Translations under genes and position numbers: made by a program
In this document: in pieces, positions 1 to 8,386 of the stretch
How the letters are laid out: every line of letters begins with the position of its first letter
How positions within the stretch are numbered: the stretch's first letter is position 1
Source of the DNA: Demequina litorisediminis
GTDB lineage: Bacteria; Actinomycetota; Actinomycetes; Actinomycetales; Demequinaceae
DNA length: 64,000 nucleotides
Assembly: GCF_030161615.1 (NCBI RefSeq)
Contig: NZ_BSUN01000001.1
Location: 62,001 to 126,000 of the forward strand
Direction: 5' to 3'
The notes under the pieces: generated by a model
What the model saw: the letters and a program-made list of their open reading frames with translations, nothing else
What the model was told of the DNA's origin: nothing
Databases searched by the model: none

Positions 1-33
1 ATCGGGTCAACCCATGGGCTAGTGTTTACGTCT

Positions 34-53
34 TGTCAGGGCACGCCCTGACA
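34..53. repeat. hairpin just upstream of the first tRNA-Gly
   Basis: A perfect 8-bp stem (TGTCAGGG / CCCTGACA) with a 4-nt loop lies 2 bases before the tRNA-Gly acceptor stem. No T run follows. It may be the end of an upstream transcript or a processing signal; I cannot tell which. The second tRNA block lacks an equivalent. Confidence 0.4.
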
Positions 54-55
54 GC

Positions 56-128
56 GCGGACGTGGCTCAGTTGGTAGAGCATCACCTTGCCAAGGTGAGG
101 GTCGCGGGTTCGAGTCCCGTCGTCCGCT
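56..128 (+). tRNA. tRNA-Gly(GCC), copy 1
   Basis: A 73-nt cloverleaf with acceptor arms GCGGACG / CGTCCGC, a D-arm starting GCTCAGTTGGTAGAGC, an anticodon loop containing TGCCAAG (anticodon GCC) and a canonical GGTTCGAGTCC T-arm. No CCA is encoded. It is first in a Gly-Cys-Val array that is repeated about 515 bp downstream with identical tRNA sequence. Confidence 0.97.
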
Positions 129-162
129 CGTAGGTTCGTAGCCGATGTTTTTCGGCGACCAC

Positions 163-233
163 GGTGGGTTGGCCGAGAGGCGAGGCAGCGGCCTGCAAAG
201 CCGTATACACGGGTTCGAATCCCGTACCCACCT
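163..233 (+). tRNA. tRNA-Cys(GCA), copy 1
   Basis: A 71-nt cloverleaf with acceptor GGTGGGT / ACCCACC, anticodon loop CTGCAAA (anticodon GCA) and T-arm GGGTTCGAATCCC. It lies 34 nt after tRNA-Gly and 1 nt before tRNA-Val, so the three are probably one transcript. Confidence 0.97.
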
Positions 234-234
234 C

Positions 235-309
235 GGGCGATTGGCGCAGCGGTAGCGCGCTTCCCTGACACGGAAGAGGTCACTGGTTCGATCCCAGTAT
301 CGCCCACCA
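235..309 (+). tRNA. tRNA-Val(GAC), copy 1
   Basis: Acceptor GGGCGAT / ATCGCCC with discriminator A and an encoded CCA at 307-309. The anticodon loop CTGACAC gives anticodon GAC. It is the last tRNA of the first block, directly followed by a hairpin terminator. Unlike the Gly and Cys tRNAs, this one carries its CCA in the DNA. Confidence 0.97.
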
Positions 310-312
310 GAC

Positions 313-340
313 AAGCCGTCCCTTCGGGGGCGGCTTTCTT
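313..340 (+). terminator. terminator of the first tRNA block
   Basis: AAGCCGTCCC and GGGGCGGCTT form a GC-rich stem around a TTCG-type loop, followed by TTTCTT. It sits 4 nt after the encoded CCA of tRNA-Val and looks like an intrinsic terminator. Confidence 0.85.
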
Positions 341-571
341 CATTTCTCGGCGCTGGCAGAGCCCCCGCCTGCCCCGCCCTCCCCTCAATGCGAACCGGAT
401 GAGATGCCGACACGCCGGCGACGGCCCACGCTCACGCGCGACACGCCGACCGGTGCCGCGCGAATCGGTTCAAAGTGTCGGGAGGGACGACACGCAGCCG
501 ATGCGGTGGTCACCGGCGGGCCAAGGATGCGCTACAGTTTTCCACGGCTCGGAACGCAAGTTCGGGGCCAT

Positions 572-644
572 GCGGACGTGGCTCAGTTGGTAGAGCATCA
601 CCTTGCCAAGGTGAGGGTCGCGGGTTCGAGTCCCGTCGTCCGCT
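572..644 (+). tRNA. tRNA-Gly(GCC), copy 2
   Basis: Identical over 73 nt to the copy at 56-128. The 230-bp upstream flank is unrelated to that of copy 1, so the duplicated unit is the tRNA array and not the promoter. A TACAGT hexamer at about 531-536 could be the -10 element of this second array. Confidence 0.97.
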
Positions 645-678
645 CGCAGGATCCATGCCGATTCTTATGGCAGACCAT

Positions 679-749
679 GGTGGGTTGGCCGAGAGGCGAG
701 GCAGCGGCCTGCAAAGCCGTATACACGGGTTCGAATCCCGTACCCACCT
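679..749 (+). tRNA. tRNA-Cys(GCA), copy 2
   Basis: Identical to the tRNA-Cys at 163-233. The spacers on both sides differ from those of the first block, so the copies are not a very recent duplication and only the functional RNA has been kept. Confidence 0.97.
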
Positions 750-754
750 CGCAT

Positions 755-829
755 GGGCGATTGGCGCAGCGGTAGCGCGCTTCCCTGACACGGAAGAGGT
801 CACTGGTTCGATCCCAGTATCGCCCACCA
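755..829 (+). tRNA. tRNA-Val(GAC), copy 2
   Basis: Identical to the tRNA-Val at 235-309, including the encoded CCA at 827-829. It ends the second Gly-Cys-Val array and is followed by its own hairpin terminator. Confidence 0.97.
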
Positions 830-833
830 CATG

Positions 834-864
834 AGAGCCGCTCCGGTAGCCCCGGGGCGGCTCT
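834..864 (+). terminator. terminator of the second tRNA block
   Basis: AGAGCCGC at 834-841 pairs with GCGGCTCT at 857-864, followed by TGTC. It lies 4 nt after the encoded CCA. The T tail is weak, as is common for actinobacterial terminators. Confidence 0.75.
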
Positions 865-897
865 TGTCATTCATGCTCACGCCGCTACGCTCGTGAC

Positions 898-1165
898 ATG
901 CCGCTCGACGTGAACCCGCTGATTCCCACGACCTATGACCTGATCTGGTCGGTCGTCGCGGCCGCCGTCCTGGTCGTGACGATCTCGGCTGCCGTCTCTG
1001 TCATTCGCCACCAACGGGTGCTGAGCCTCGCTCGCAACCGCCGTGTGGCTCCTGGTGATCCTGTGCGCGCCGCTGCTGGGAGGCATCGCGTGGTTCCTCG
1101 CCGGGCGCCGCCAGGCGCAGGACGCCATGGACGCGCTCTACCCCGAGACCGCTCCCTTGCGCTGA
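898..1165 (+). CDS. small PLDc_N-type membrane protein
   Basis: A repaired product of about 88 residues. Two hydrophobic segments are visible, one near residues 14-34 (IWSVVAAAVLVVTISAAV) and one near 48-66 (WLLVILCAPLLGGIAWFLA), followed by GRR and a short polar tail. The shape and the LLGGIAWFLAGRR signature resemble the phospholipase D N-terminal (PLDc_N) transmembrane domain found alone in many actinobacterial proteins; the catalytic PLD part is absent, so no enzyme activity is implied. The frame breaks near 1026, where an extra C in an expected AGCT splits the two helices. The 3-prime end almost abuts the convergent gene that follows. Function unknown. Confidence 0.7.
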
Positions 1166-1169
1166 CGGC

Positions 1170-2144
1170 TCAGAGCGGAGCCGAGTACTCGACCACCAGG
1201 GCACGGTGATCGGCGCCTGGCAGCGCCTGCGTCACGAGCGTTGACGCCGACCACGGCAGTTCGCGCGCCATCACGTGGTCGATGGCGGCGACGGGAAAGC
1301 CTGCCCGCTGCTCCGGGAAGGTGAACTGCCAGCCCGCCCCGGCCTCATCGGCCGCATCAACGAAACCCCCGCGCTCAAGGCCACGCAACGAGGCATGGTC
1401 ACGTGTGGCGTTGAGATCGCCCACGAGAATCGCCGGTCCGTGGACGGCGCCTGCGGCCTCCGTCAGCACCGCGAGGTCCTGAGCCCACAGGGTGTGGTTC
1501 CACGGCCCCGGTGCCGCGGGATGCGCGGCGATGAGCGTCACCGGCGTCGAGTCGACTTCGACGACCGCGCGGAGCGTGCGCGCGGTGGTGCCGTCCACGT
1601 CCCCTGCCTCGGTGAGCGGCAAGGCAGACCAGAGGCCGATGCCCGCGAACCCCTCCTCTGGCGCCACCTCGGCGTAGGGCAGCGACGCGCCAAGGCCGGC
1701 ACGGTCGAGAGCCTCGACGGCCGCGGGTGTCGGCTCTTGGACAGCGAGAACGTCAACGCCGTGGTCGCGCACGAGGGCCGTGACCGCGGCGCCGTCCACC
1801 GCGCCGAACGTCGCGTTGACCGATGCCACGGTGAGGACACCCTCCCCCTGCGTGGGCGTCGCCGTCATCAACGGCACCTGAGTGGCGACTCCCACGACCA
1901 ACACCAGTCCGGAAGCGGCGCCGAGCCATCGGTCCCTCGCAAAGAATGCTCCCACGAGCGGCACCGCCACGCTCAACAGTACCCACGGAGTCACGGCCAC
2001 GGCGATCGCGAGCGGCCCCGCCTCGAAGCCTGTGAGCCGCGCACCGAGCGTGACGACGGCTGGGAGCAGCGCGCACCAGCCCACCACGCGTCCAGCCCTG
2101 CGCCATGGCTGCGTCAGCCGCTTCTCCGGATCGGTGCCTCGCAT
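1170..2144 (-). CDS. membrane-anchored endonuclease/exonuclease/phosphatase family protein
   Basis: 324 residues, uninterrupted. The N-terminal third holds about three hydrophobic segments (GWCALLPAVVTLGARL, LAIAVAVTPWVLLSVAV, LGAASGLVLVVGVATQV). After them comes an EEP fold: VASVNATFGA, DVLAVQEPTP (metal-binding Glu), LIAAHPAAPGPWN, ILVGDLNATRDH (the GDxN motif) and IDHVMARELPW with a late GADHRALVVEY (catalytic Asp-His). Members range from nucleases to sphingomyelinases, so the substrate cannot be read from sequence. I prefer the start at 2144 because the in-frame ATG further upstream at 2171 adds a segment with no obvious homology. It is transcribed toward the convergent PLDc_N gene. Confidence 0.8.
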   Translation of the reverse strand: MRGTDPEKRLTQPWRRAGRVVGWCALLPAVVTLGARLTGFEAGPLAIAVAVTPWVLLSVAVPLVGAFFARDRWLGAASGLVLVVGVATQVPLMTATPTQGEGVLTVASVNATFGAVDGAAVTALVRDHGVDVLAVQEPTPAAVEALDRAGLGASLPYAEVAPEEGFAGIGLWSALPLTEAGDVDGTTARTLRAVVEVDSTPVTLIAAHPAAPGPWNHTLWAQDLAVLTEAAGAVHGPAILVGDLNATRDHASLRGLERGGFVDAADEAGAGWQFTFPEQRAGFPVAAIDHVMARELPWSASTLVTQALPGADHRALVVEYSAPL

Positions 2145-2213
2145 GGCGGCATCTTGACACCTCCGCCACACCCAGCGACACCGCGGGCCCGGCGCGTCGT
2201 CCGGCGTGAGCCT

Positions 2214-2813
2214 CTATGCCTCGAGCGGCGTGTAGCGCTCCCCCACGTCGACGGCGACATCCAGCCGATTGCCGGGGCCCGGCAGGGGGCACACCCAGTC
2301 GCTCGAGTACGCGCAGGAAGGCTGGAAGGCGAAGTTGAGGTCGATGACGAGCCCGTCGAGCGCGCCTCCCAAATCCGCTCCCTTGACGGTGTCGAGGACG
2401 TAACGGCCGCCACCGTACGAGCCGGGTGACGTGTCCTTCAGGGGAACAAACACACCCCCGCCATACGAATCCAGCCACCACACGTCGAGGCTGCCCAGAC
2501 CATCCAGAGTCACGCGGCCGATGCGCTCGAATGGCACCACACCATCGGTCGCCGTGGGCACCTCGCGGCGCTCCGCCGCTGCCTCCTCGACCGCGACCTC
2601 GAAGCGCCACGCCGGGTCGTAGGCGGCGACGACCGGGGCGAAGGAGGCGCGATGAGCGGGCGGCACGGGTGTCGCGGGGTGGGTGGCGAGCAGGTGCGCG
2701 CGCCGCTCGCACCACCGCGCGTGCGCGGCGGCAGCATCCGCCGTTTGCCGTACCTCTGCGTAGATGCTTGCGACCTCGCGGCGCCAGTCGAGAACGTGCC
2801 AGGAGTAGTGCAT
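2214..2813 (-). CDS. DUF1684 domain protein
   Basis: 199 residues, uninterrupted. The opening LDWRREVASIYAEVR and the central GRVTLDGLGSLDVWWLDSYGGG, together with a C-terminal LNFAFQPSCAYS, are typical of DUF1684, a family of small cytosolic proteins widespread in actinobacteria and some proteobacteria. The late Cys-Ala-Tyr segment is its most conserved part. No biochemical role is established. It lies just downstream of the tetR gene on the same strand (25 nt), so the two may be co-transcribed. Confidence 0.75.
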   Translation of the reverse strand: MHYSWHVLDWRREVASIYAEVRQTADAAAAHARWCERRAHLLATHPATPVPPAHRASFAPVVAAYDPAWRFEVAVEEAAAERREVPTATDGVVPFERIGRVTLDGLGSLDVWWLDSYGGGVFVPLKDTSPGSYGGGRYVLDTVKGADLGGALDGLVIDLNFAFQPSCAYSSDWVCPLPGPGNRLDVAVDVGERYTPLEA

Positions 2814-2837
2814 GACCTCGACCGTACGCGACAGGCG

Positions 2838-3384
2838 CTACCCGCCGCTGGCGAGAGCGGTGATCCCTGCCCTGAGGCTCACGAGCGACTCGTTCCGGGT
2901 CGCCTGCGACGTATCCCTCGACCAGCGCACCGTCCCTGAGCATCATGACCTGACGCGCCACCTGGGCGGGATCGCGTACGCCGCGCTCGGTAGCCCACGT
3001 CTCGATCGCTCCCATCATCCACGTGCGGAAGCGCGCGACAACGTCGCGGACCGGGTGCGTGGGGTCGGGGTACTCCGCGGCGGCGTTGATGAACGGGCAG
3101 CCGCGGAACCCTGGCCGGCACATCTCCTCTTCGAAGATTCCCGCGATCGCCTGGGGGTCTGAGCCCGCCTGGGCCCCGAGGGATTGGAGTCGTGCCAGTT
3201 CATCCTCGAGGTAGACGACGACGAGCGCGTCCTTGCTGGGAAAGTGCCGGTAGAACGTCACCTTTGACACGCCAGCCTCGGCGAGGATGCGGTCTGCACT
3301 GATCGCCCGCGTCCCCGAGGCATGGAAGAGGGCCGATGCGGTCGCCAGGATCACATCGCGGGCTTGCCCACGCGTGGCGGCCAT
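2838..3384 (-). CDS. TetR-family transcriptional regulator
   Basis: A repaired product of about 181 residues. The N-terminal HTH is clear (ARDVILATASALFHASG, ISADRILAEAGVSKVTFYRHF, PSKDALVVVYL) and the rest is a helical ligand-binding domain containing a single notable Cys pair (MCRPGFRGCPF, near residues 86-95). The ATG at 3384 is preceded by GAGGAGG. The gene is divergent from the ohr-type gene at 3509, so it is the likely regulator of that peroxidase and of itself; ohr is more usually controlled by MarR-type OhrR, so this pairing is unusual. The last 15 codons are frame-shifted by an extra base in AGCT near 2875. A Cys-based redox switch is possible but inferred only. Confidence 0.85.
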
Positions 3385-3457
3385 CGCTGCCTCCTCACAC
3401 TCTTGCTGGTTGCCGGGAATCATCCCATGCGTCTCGGGGTTGGGCCCTATGTAGACG

Positions 3458-3465
3458 TACTAGTA
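3458..3465. promoter_or_regulatory. palindrome in the tetR-ohr intergenic region (candidate operator)
   Basis: TACTAGTA is a perfect 8-bp palindrome in the AT-richer centre of the 124-bp space between the divergent tetR and ohr genes. Its place fits a TetR-type operator overlapping both promoters. Such short palindromes can occur by chance. Confidence 0.35.
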
Positions 3466-3508
3466 ACCCTACAAAACCATGAACCCCTTCACACGAGGAG
3501 CCATTCCC

Positions 3509-3938
3509 ATGGACAAGCCCCAGGTCTTCTACACCGCCGTCGCCACCGCCACCGGCTCGGGACGCGACGGCCACGTCGCCACCGACGATGGCCTGGTCGA
3601 GTTCGACCTCGCCACCCCCAAGCCCGGCGCGGCGGCCACCCGCACCAACCCGGAACAGCCTGTTCGCCGCCGGTTACGCCGCGTGTTTCAACTCGGCGCT
3701 CCAGATGACCGCCAAGCGTGAGAAGTCGGCCCTCACTGGCGCGCAGGTCACCGCCGAGGTGGGCATCGGCCAGATCGACAACGGCGGCTTCGGTCTGACC
3801 GTGACGCTGAAGGTGCGTACGGAAGGCGTCGACCAAAACGCCGCCCAGGACCTCGCCGAGATGGCTCACCAGGTGTGCCCCTACTCCAACGCCACCCGCG
3901 GCAACATCGAGGTCAACCTCGAGGTCACGGCCGCATAA
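3509..3938 (+). CDS. organic hydroperoxide resistance protein (Ohr/OsmC family)
   Basis: A repaired product of about 142 residues, the usual Ohr length. It is a thiol peroxidase that reduces organic hydroperoxides in the cytosol. Both reactive cysteines are present: FAAGYAACFNSAL near residue 59 and VCPYSNATRGNI near residue 124. The start has DKPQVFYTAVATATG, typical of Ohr. The start at 3509 has a GAGGAG ribosome site. The frame is broken near 3659, where CAGCTG reads CAGCCTG, exactly before the first Cys motif. Transcribed divergently from a TetR regulator. A strong hairpin follows the stop codon. Confidence 0.9.
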
Positions 3939-3953
3939 CCGCGAGCAAATCTC

Positions 3954-4001
3954 GGGACGAGGGGTGGGCGCTCAGACGGTGCCCACCCCTCGCGCCGTCC
4001 C
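3954..4001 (+). terminator. hairpin terminator after ohr
   Basis: GGGACG and AGGGGTGGGC on the left pair with GCCCACCCCT and CGTCCC on the right, with an interruption of five bases on the right arm and an 11-nt loop. No T run follows. Confidence 0.7.
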
Positions 4002-4073
4002 GGGAATGGATGACCCTGCCCGTCGCTTTATCTGCGAGGATGAACCGGAAGCGATGGAAGGGGCCGCGCCCGC

Positions 4074-6600
4074 ATGTCTGAGACCAGCCACGAACCGGAC
4101 CGCCGACTAGGGCATCGCGTGGGGGCTCCCGTGCCGATCTCCACGTATCGACTCCAACTCAACGAGGCGTTCACGTTCGCTGACGCCGCCGCACGGCTCG
4201 ATTACTTTGCGGCGCTCGGAGTCACCCACCTCTACCTCTCCCCCATCCTCGAGGCCTCGCCCGGCTCCACCCACTTCTACGACGTGGTGGATCACTCACG
4301 GGTCGCCCCGGTCCTCGGCGGCGAGGCCGGCCTTCGCGACCTCGCGTGGAAGGCAGGCGAACGGGGCATCGGACTGGTGGCCGATGTGGTGCCTAACCAC
4401 ATGGCCGTGCCCACCCCCGCCTACTTCAACAAGGCCCTCTGGTCGGTCCTGACCGACGGCGAGGAGTCCGATCATGCCCACTGGTTCGACGTAGACTGGT
4501 CCGGCGGCGATCCGGTCCTCATGCCCGTTCTTGGCCAACGCATCGGTACCGTGCTCGCCAACGGTGAACTGGTACTGGACTCCATGGTGGTCCCCGGATT
4601 CGAGGACAAGGGCGAGGTCCCCGTCCTGCGCTACTACGAGCACGTCTTCCCGGTGCGCCGTGGCACCGAGAACCTGCCGCTCGCCTCGCTCGTGGACCAG
4701 CAGCACTACCGGCTCGCCTACTGGCGCGTGGCCAACGAGGAGCCTGAACTACCGTCGCTTCTTCGACGTCGGATCGCTGGTCGCGGTGCGGGTCGAAGAC
4801 GCGGACGTGTTCGATGCCACGCACCAAGTCATCGTCGATCTCATCAAGGACGGCACCCTGCAGGGTCTGCGCATCGACCATCCCGATGGCCTCGCCGATC
4901 CCGCGGGCTACATTCAGCGACTGTCGGAGGCAACCGACGGCGCGTGGATCGTCGTCGAGAAGATCCTCGAGGACGAGGAGCGCCTACCGACCTCGTGGAA
5001 GACGGCAGGCACCACGGGCTACGACGGCACATGGCGCGTCGGCGCGCTCCTGCGCGACCCCGCCGGTTCATCGCCCCTTGCGGCCACGCTTCATCGGCTC
5101 ACCGGCGATGCGATGGGCACCCTTCCCGCCATGATCTCCGAAGCCAAGCGCGAGATCGTGAAGGAGTCCCTCTCGAGCGAAGTGCACCGCCTCGCCACCA
5201 TCGCGCACACCATTTGCACCACGGATGTGCGGCTGCGCGATCACACGTGGCGGTCGCTATACGACTGCCTACGCACCCTGCTGATCACGTTTGACCGCTA
5301 CCGCGCCTACGTCGTCGCAGGGGTGCCTCCGAAGCCCGCCTCGCTCGACGCCATCGATCACGCGGCAGACCTGGCCAGGGCTCAGGCTCGACCCCGAGCG
5401 GTTCGAGACCCTCGAGGTGGTCGTCGATCTCCTGAAGGGCGCGGAGGTCGGCTCCGCGGGGCGTACGGGCGACGCCAACCGCCGGGAACTGATCACCCGC
5501 TTCCAGCAAGCGTGCGGCGCCGTCATGGCGAAGGGCATCGAGGACACCGCGTACTACCGGTGGACTCACCTGCTGCCGCTGTGCGAGGTGGGTTCACCCG
5601 CGTCCCGGTTCGCGTTGCCCCCGGCGAACTTCCACGCCTGGGCCGACGAGCAGCAGGTGCAGTACCCGCACGGCATGACGTCGCTCACCACCCACGACAC
5701 CAAGCGGTCCGAGGACGTCCGGGCGCGACTCTCGGTCCTGTCCGAGGCGGCCGAGGAATGGGATGCCCTGGTGACCCGCCTGCAGGCGGCGACCGCGGAT
5801 CTGAAGCCCTCAAGCCTCGACGGCCGCACCGAGAATCTGTGGTGGCAGACCCTCGCGGGCACCTCCGACGAGCACTCCGTCATGGAATGGGACCGCCTCG
5901 AGGGCTATCTCATCAAGGCCATGCGTGAGGCGAAGACGCACACCACGTGGACCTCGGTAGACGAGAGCCTACGAGAACGCCGTGCTCTGGTTCGCGCAGG
6001 CCACCCATGCCGATCACACCGTGCGCTCGCTCCTTGCCGAATGGCACCAAGCGACGGCGGCCGGGGTGCGTGCCCACATCCTCGCGATGAAGGCTCATCC
6101 AGGCTCACGATGCCCGGCGTGCCGGACGTCTACCAGGGCACGGAGACCGTGGCGCCATCACTCGTCGACCCCGACAACCGACGCCCGGTGGACTTCGACG
6201 CGCTCGCCGACACACTCGAGCGCCTGCAGGGACATGCGAAGCCACGCGGCCTCGCGGAGGAAAAGGCTCCTCGTGACGTCGCGCACGCTCCAGGTGCGGC
6301 GTGAGCACCCCGAGGCGTTCACGGGTGACGGCTGCGGGTATGTGCCGCTGCCATCGTCGTCTGGCCACGCCGTGGTGTTCGCGAGGACCGATGGAGAACG
6401 ACCCCAGGTCATCACAGCGGCGACACGCCTTGGCCTGGACCTCGACAAGGCTCGGCGGCTGGCGCGAACACACCGTCACCCTGCCCGAGGGACGCTGGCG
6501 AGATGCATTCACCCGCAAGTCGCTTGACGGAGGCACGGTCGAGTTGGCCACGCTTCTCGGTGGCCTCCCGGTCGCCCTGCTGGTGCGGGAGGACGCGTGA
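4074..6600 (+). CDS. treY: maltooligosyltrehalose synthase (TreY)
   Basis: A repaired product of about 839 residues. It is a GH13 enzyme that converts the terminal alpha-1,4 link of maltodextrin to alpha,alpha-1,1, giving maltooligosyltrehalose. Catalytic regions are in order: STYRLQLN at the start, VADVVPNHM, GLRIDHPDGL (nucleophile Asp), WIVVEKIL (acid/base Glu), NYRRFFD and LTTHDTKRSEDVRARL. The frame is broken seven times by an extra base in AGCT, near 4746, 5390, 5969, 6089, 6099, 6273 and 6453; removal gives one continuous protein. The stop overlaps the treZ start (GTGA). No treX is visible in the window. Confidence 0.95.
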
Positions 6601-8332
6601 TCGCGCGCGTATGGGCTCCCGACGCGGCGAGCGTGGGTCTCGTCATCGGTGCGGCCGATGCCCCGGCTCAGGAGTTGCAGCGCGGGGACGACGGCTGGTG
6701 GTCGGGCCCCGACCTGCCGCCGGGTACCGATTACGGCTACGTGGTCGACGGCGAAGGCCCCTGGCCCGATCCACGCTCCGCACGCCAGGTCGCGGGCGTC
6801 CACGGGCTCTCTCGCGTATTCGACGCCTCACGCTTTGCGTGGACCGATGCGTCCTGGAGCGGCATGGATGTCCTCGGCAAGGTCTTCTACGAGCCTCCAC
6901 GTGGGTGCGTTCACCCCGCAGGGCACGCTCGACGCCGCCGCGGCCCAGTTGCCGTCGCTGCGGTCCATCGGTGTCGATGTCGTCGAGTTGATGCCCGTGG
7001 CGCCGTTCCCCGGCCGGCACGGCTGGGGCTATGACGGTGTGTCCCTGTACGCGGTCCACGAGGCCTACGGCGGCCCCGAAGCCCTTCAGCGCTTCGTCGA
7101 CGCCGCGCATCGCGCCGGCCTCGCCGTCTGTCTCGACGTCGTCTACAACCACCTCGGCCCCGACGGCAACTACCTGTCCAAGTTTGGGCCGTACTTCACC
7201 GACGCTCACCACACTCCGTGGGGTTGGGCGGTCAACCTCGACCAGCCGAGCGCCGACGGCATGCGCCGGTACATCTGCGATAACGCGCTGCGGTGGTTCG
7301 AGGACTTCCACATCGACTGCCTGCGCCTCGATGCCGTCCACGAGCTCCGTGACGACTCGGAGCGCCACGTGCTCGCGCAGGCCAGTGACGAGACCGCGGA
7401 ACTCAGCAACCGCATCGGCCGGCCGTTGTCACTGGTGGCCGAGTCGGACCTCAACGACGCCAGGATGGTCACCCCGACCGCCGAGGGCGGGCTCGGAATG
7501 ACCGCGCAGTGGAACGATGACGTCCACCACGCGCTGCACGCGTACCTCACGGGTGAGCGGCATGGGTACTACGTCGACTTCGGCTCGCTCGAGACCCTCG
7601 ACAAGGTCTACCGGGAGGTGTTCTGGCACAACGGCACCCACTCGCCGTTCCGCGGCAAGGCCTGGGGCGCCCCCGTGCCACCCGAGACCGACCGTCGGCG
7701 GTTCGTCGTGTGCGCCTCCAACCACGACCAGGTGGGCAACCGCGCCATCGGCGACCGGCCGGCATCGTCCCTGTCCCCCGGCGCCCAGGCCACGTCTCTC
7801 GCCGCGATCCTCTTGTCACCGTTTACGCCGATGCTGTTCATGGGCGAGGAATACGGCGAGACCAGGCCCTTCATGTTCTTCACCGACCACGACGAACCTC
7901 TGGGTTCCGCGGTGTCCGAGGGGCGCATGAGCGAGTTCGGGGGCCACGGCTGGGAAGAGCCTTTACGGCCGCGAGGTGCAGGTCCCCGACCCCCAGGACC
8001 GCGTCACGTTCCTGCGATCAAGGCTCGGAGACGGCGTGGGGGCCGATAGCGCCGGCCACCACGCCCTGCGGGCGTGGGTCTCGACCCTCATGGCATTGCG
8101 CGAGCGGGTAGAGCCGCGTGCGGCGTGGGACGCGCATCCCGCCGGCGCGAGCGAGTCGTCTCCTCAGGTGCTCACCCTGCACGGACCCGTCACCGTCCAC
8201 GCGAACCTCTCCGACGCCGAGGCGGTGGTCTCCGACCGCGGCGCCGTGGTGGGGACCTTCGGAGACGTCACCGTCATCGACGGCGGACTCTCGCTGGCGC
8301 CCGACGCGGTGGCGCTGGTGGCCAGGGACTGA
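6597..8332 (+). CDS. treZ: maltooligosyltrehalose trehalohydrolase (TreZ)
   Basis: A repaired product of about 577 residues. It is a GH13 enzyme that releases free trehalose from the TreY product. It has a short N-terminal beta-domain (ARVWAPDAASVGLV), then YELHVGAFTPQGT, GWGYDGVSLYAV, DVVYNHLGPDGNYL, CLRLDAVHEL (nucleophile), LVAESDLND (acid/base), VVCASNHDQVGNRA and MGEEYGE. The GTG start overlaps the treY stop by 4 bases, so translation is coupled. Two extra bases in AGCT, near 6895 (YE-LHVG) and 7967 (EE-LYGR), break the frame. The in-frame SRLGD near 8024 contains AGGCT but is genuine. Confidence 0.95.
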
Positions 8333-8339
8333 TCCACCA

Positions 8340-8381
8340 GCGCCCCGGTCCGGCGGCGCCCCGGTCCGGCGGCGCCCCGAC
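8340..8381. repeat. 16-bp GC-rich tandem repeat between treZ and the MFS gene
   Basis: GCGCCCCGGTCCGGCG occurs twice in tandem (8340-8355, 8356-8371) and a third partial copy follows (8372-8381). It fills the whole space between the convergent treZ and MFS stop codons. The repeats can fold, so it may act as a transcription barrier for both genes. Confidence 0.7.
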
Positions 8382-8386
8382 CCGCG

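Noticed and set aside
26..870. Several open frames of 60-125 codons on both strands across the tRNA arrays
   Set aside because: They run through tRNA genes and repeat because the tRNAs repeat. No ribosome site or homology supports them.
1275..2429. Long plus-strand frame of 384 codons opposite the EEP and DUF1684 genes
   Set aside because: Antisense shadow caused by high GC; arginine and glycine rich, without domains, and the minus-strand genes are well supported.
8022..8030. AAGGCTCGG in treZ as another inserted base
   Set aside because: The flanking frame is continuous (LRSRLGDG), so the sequence is genuine. AGGCT alone does not prove an error.
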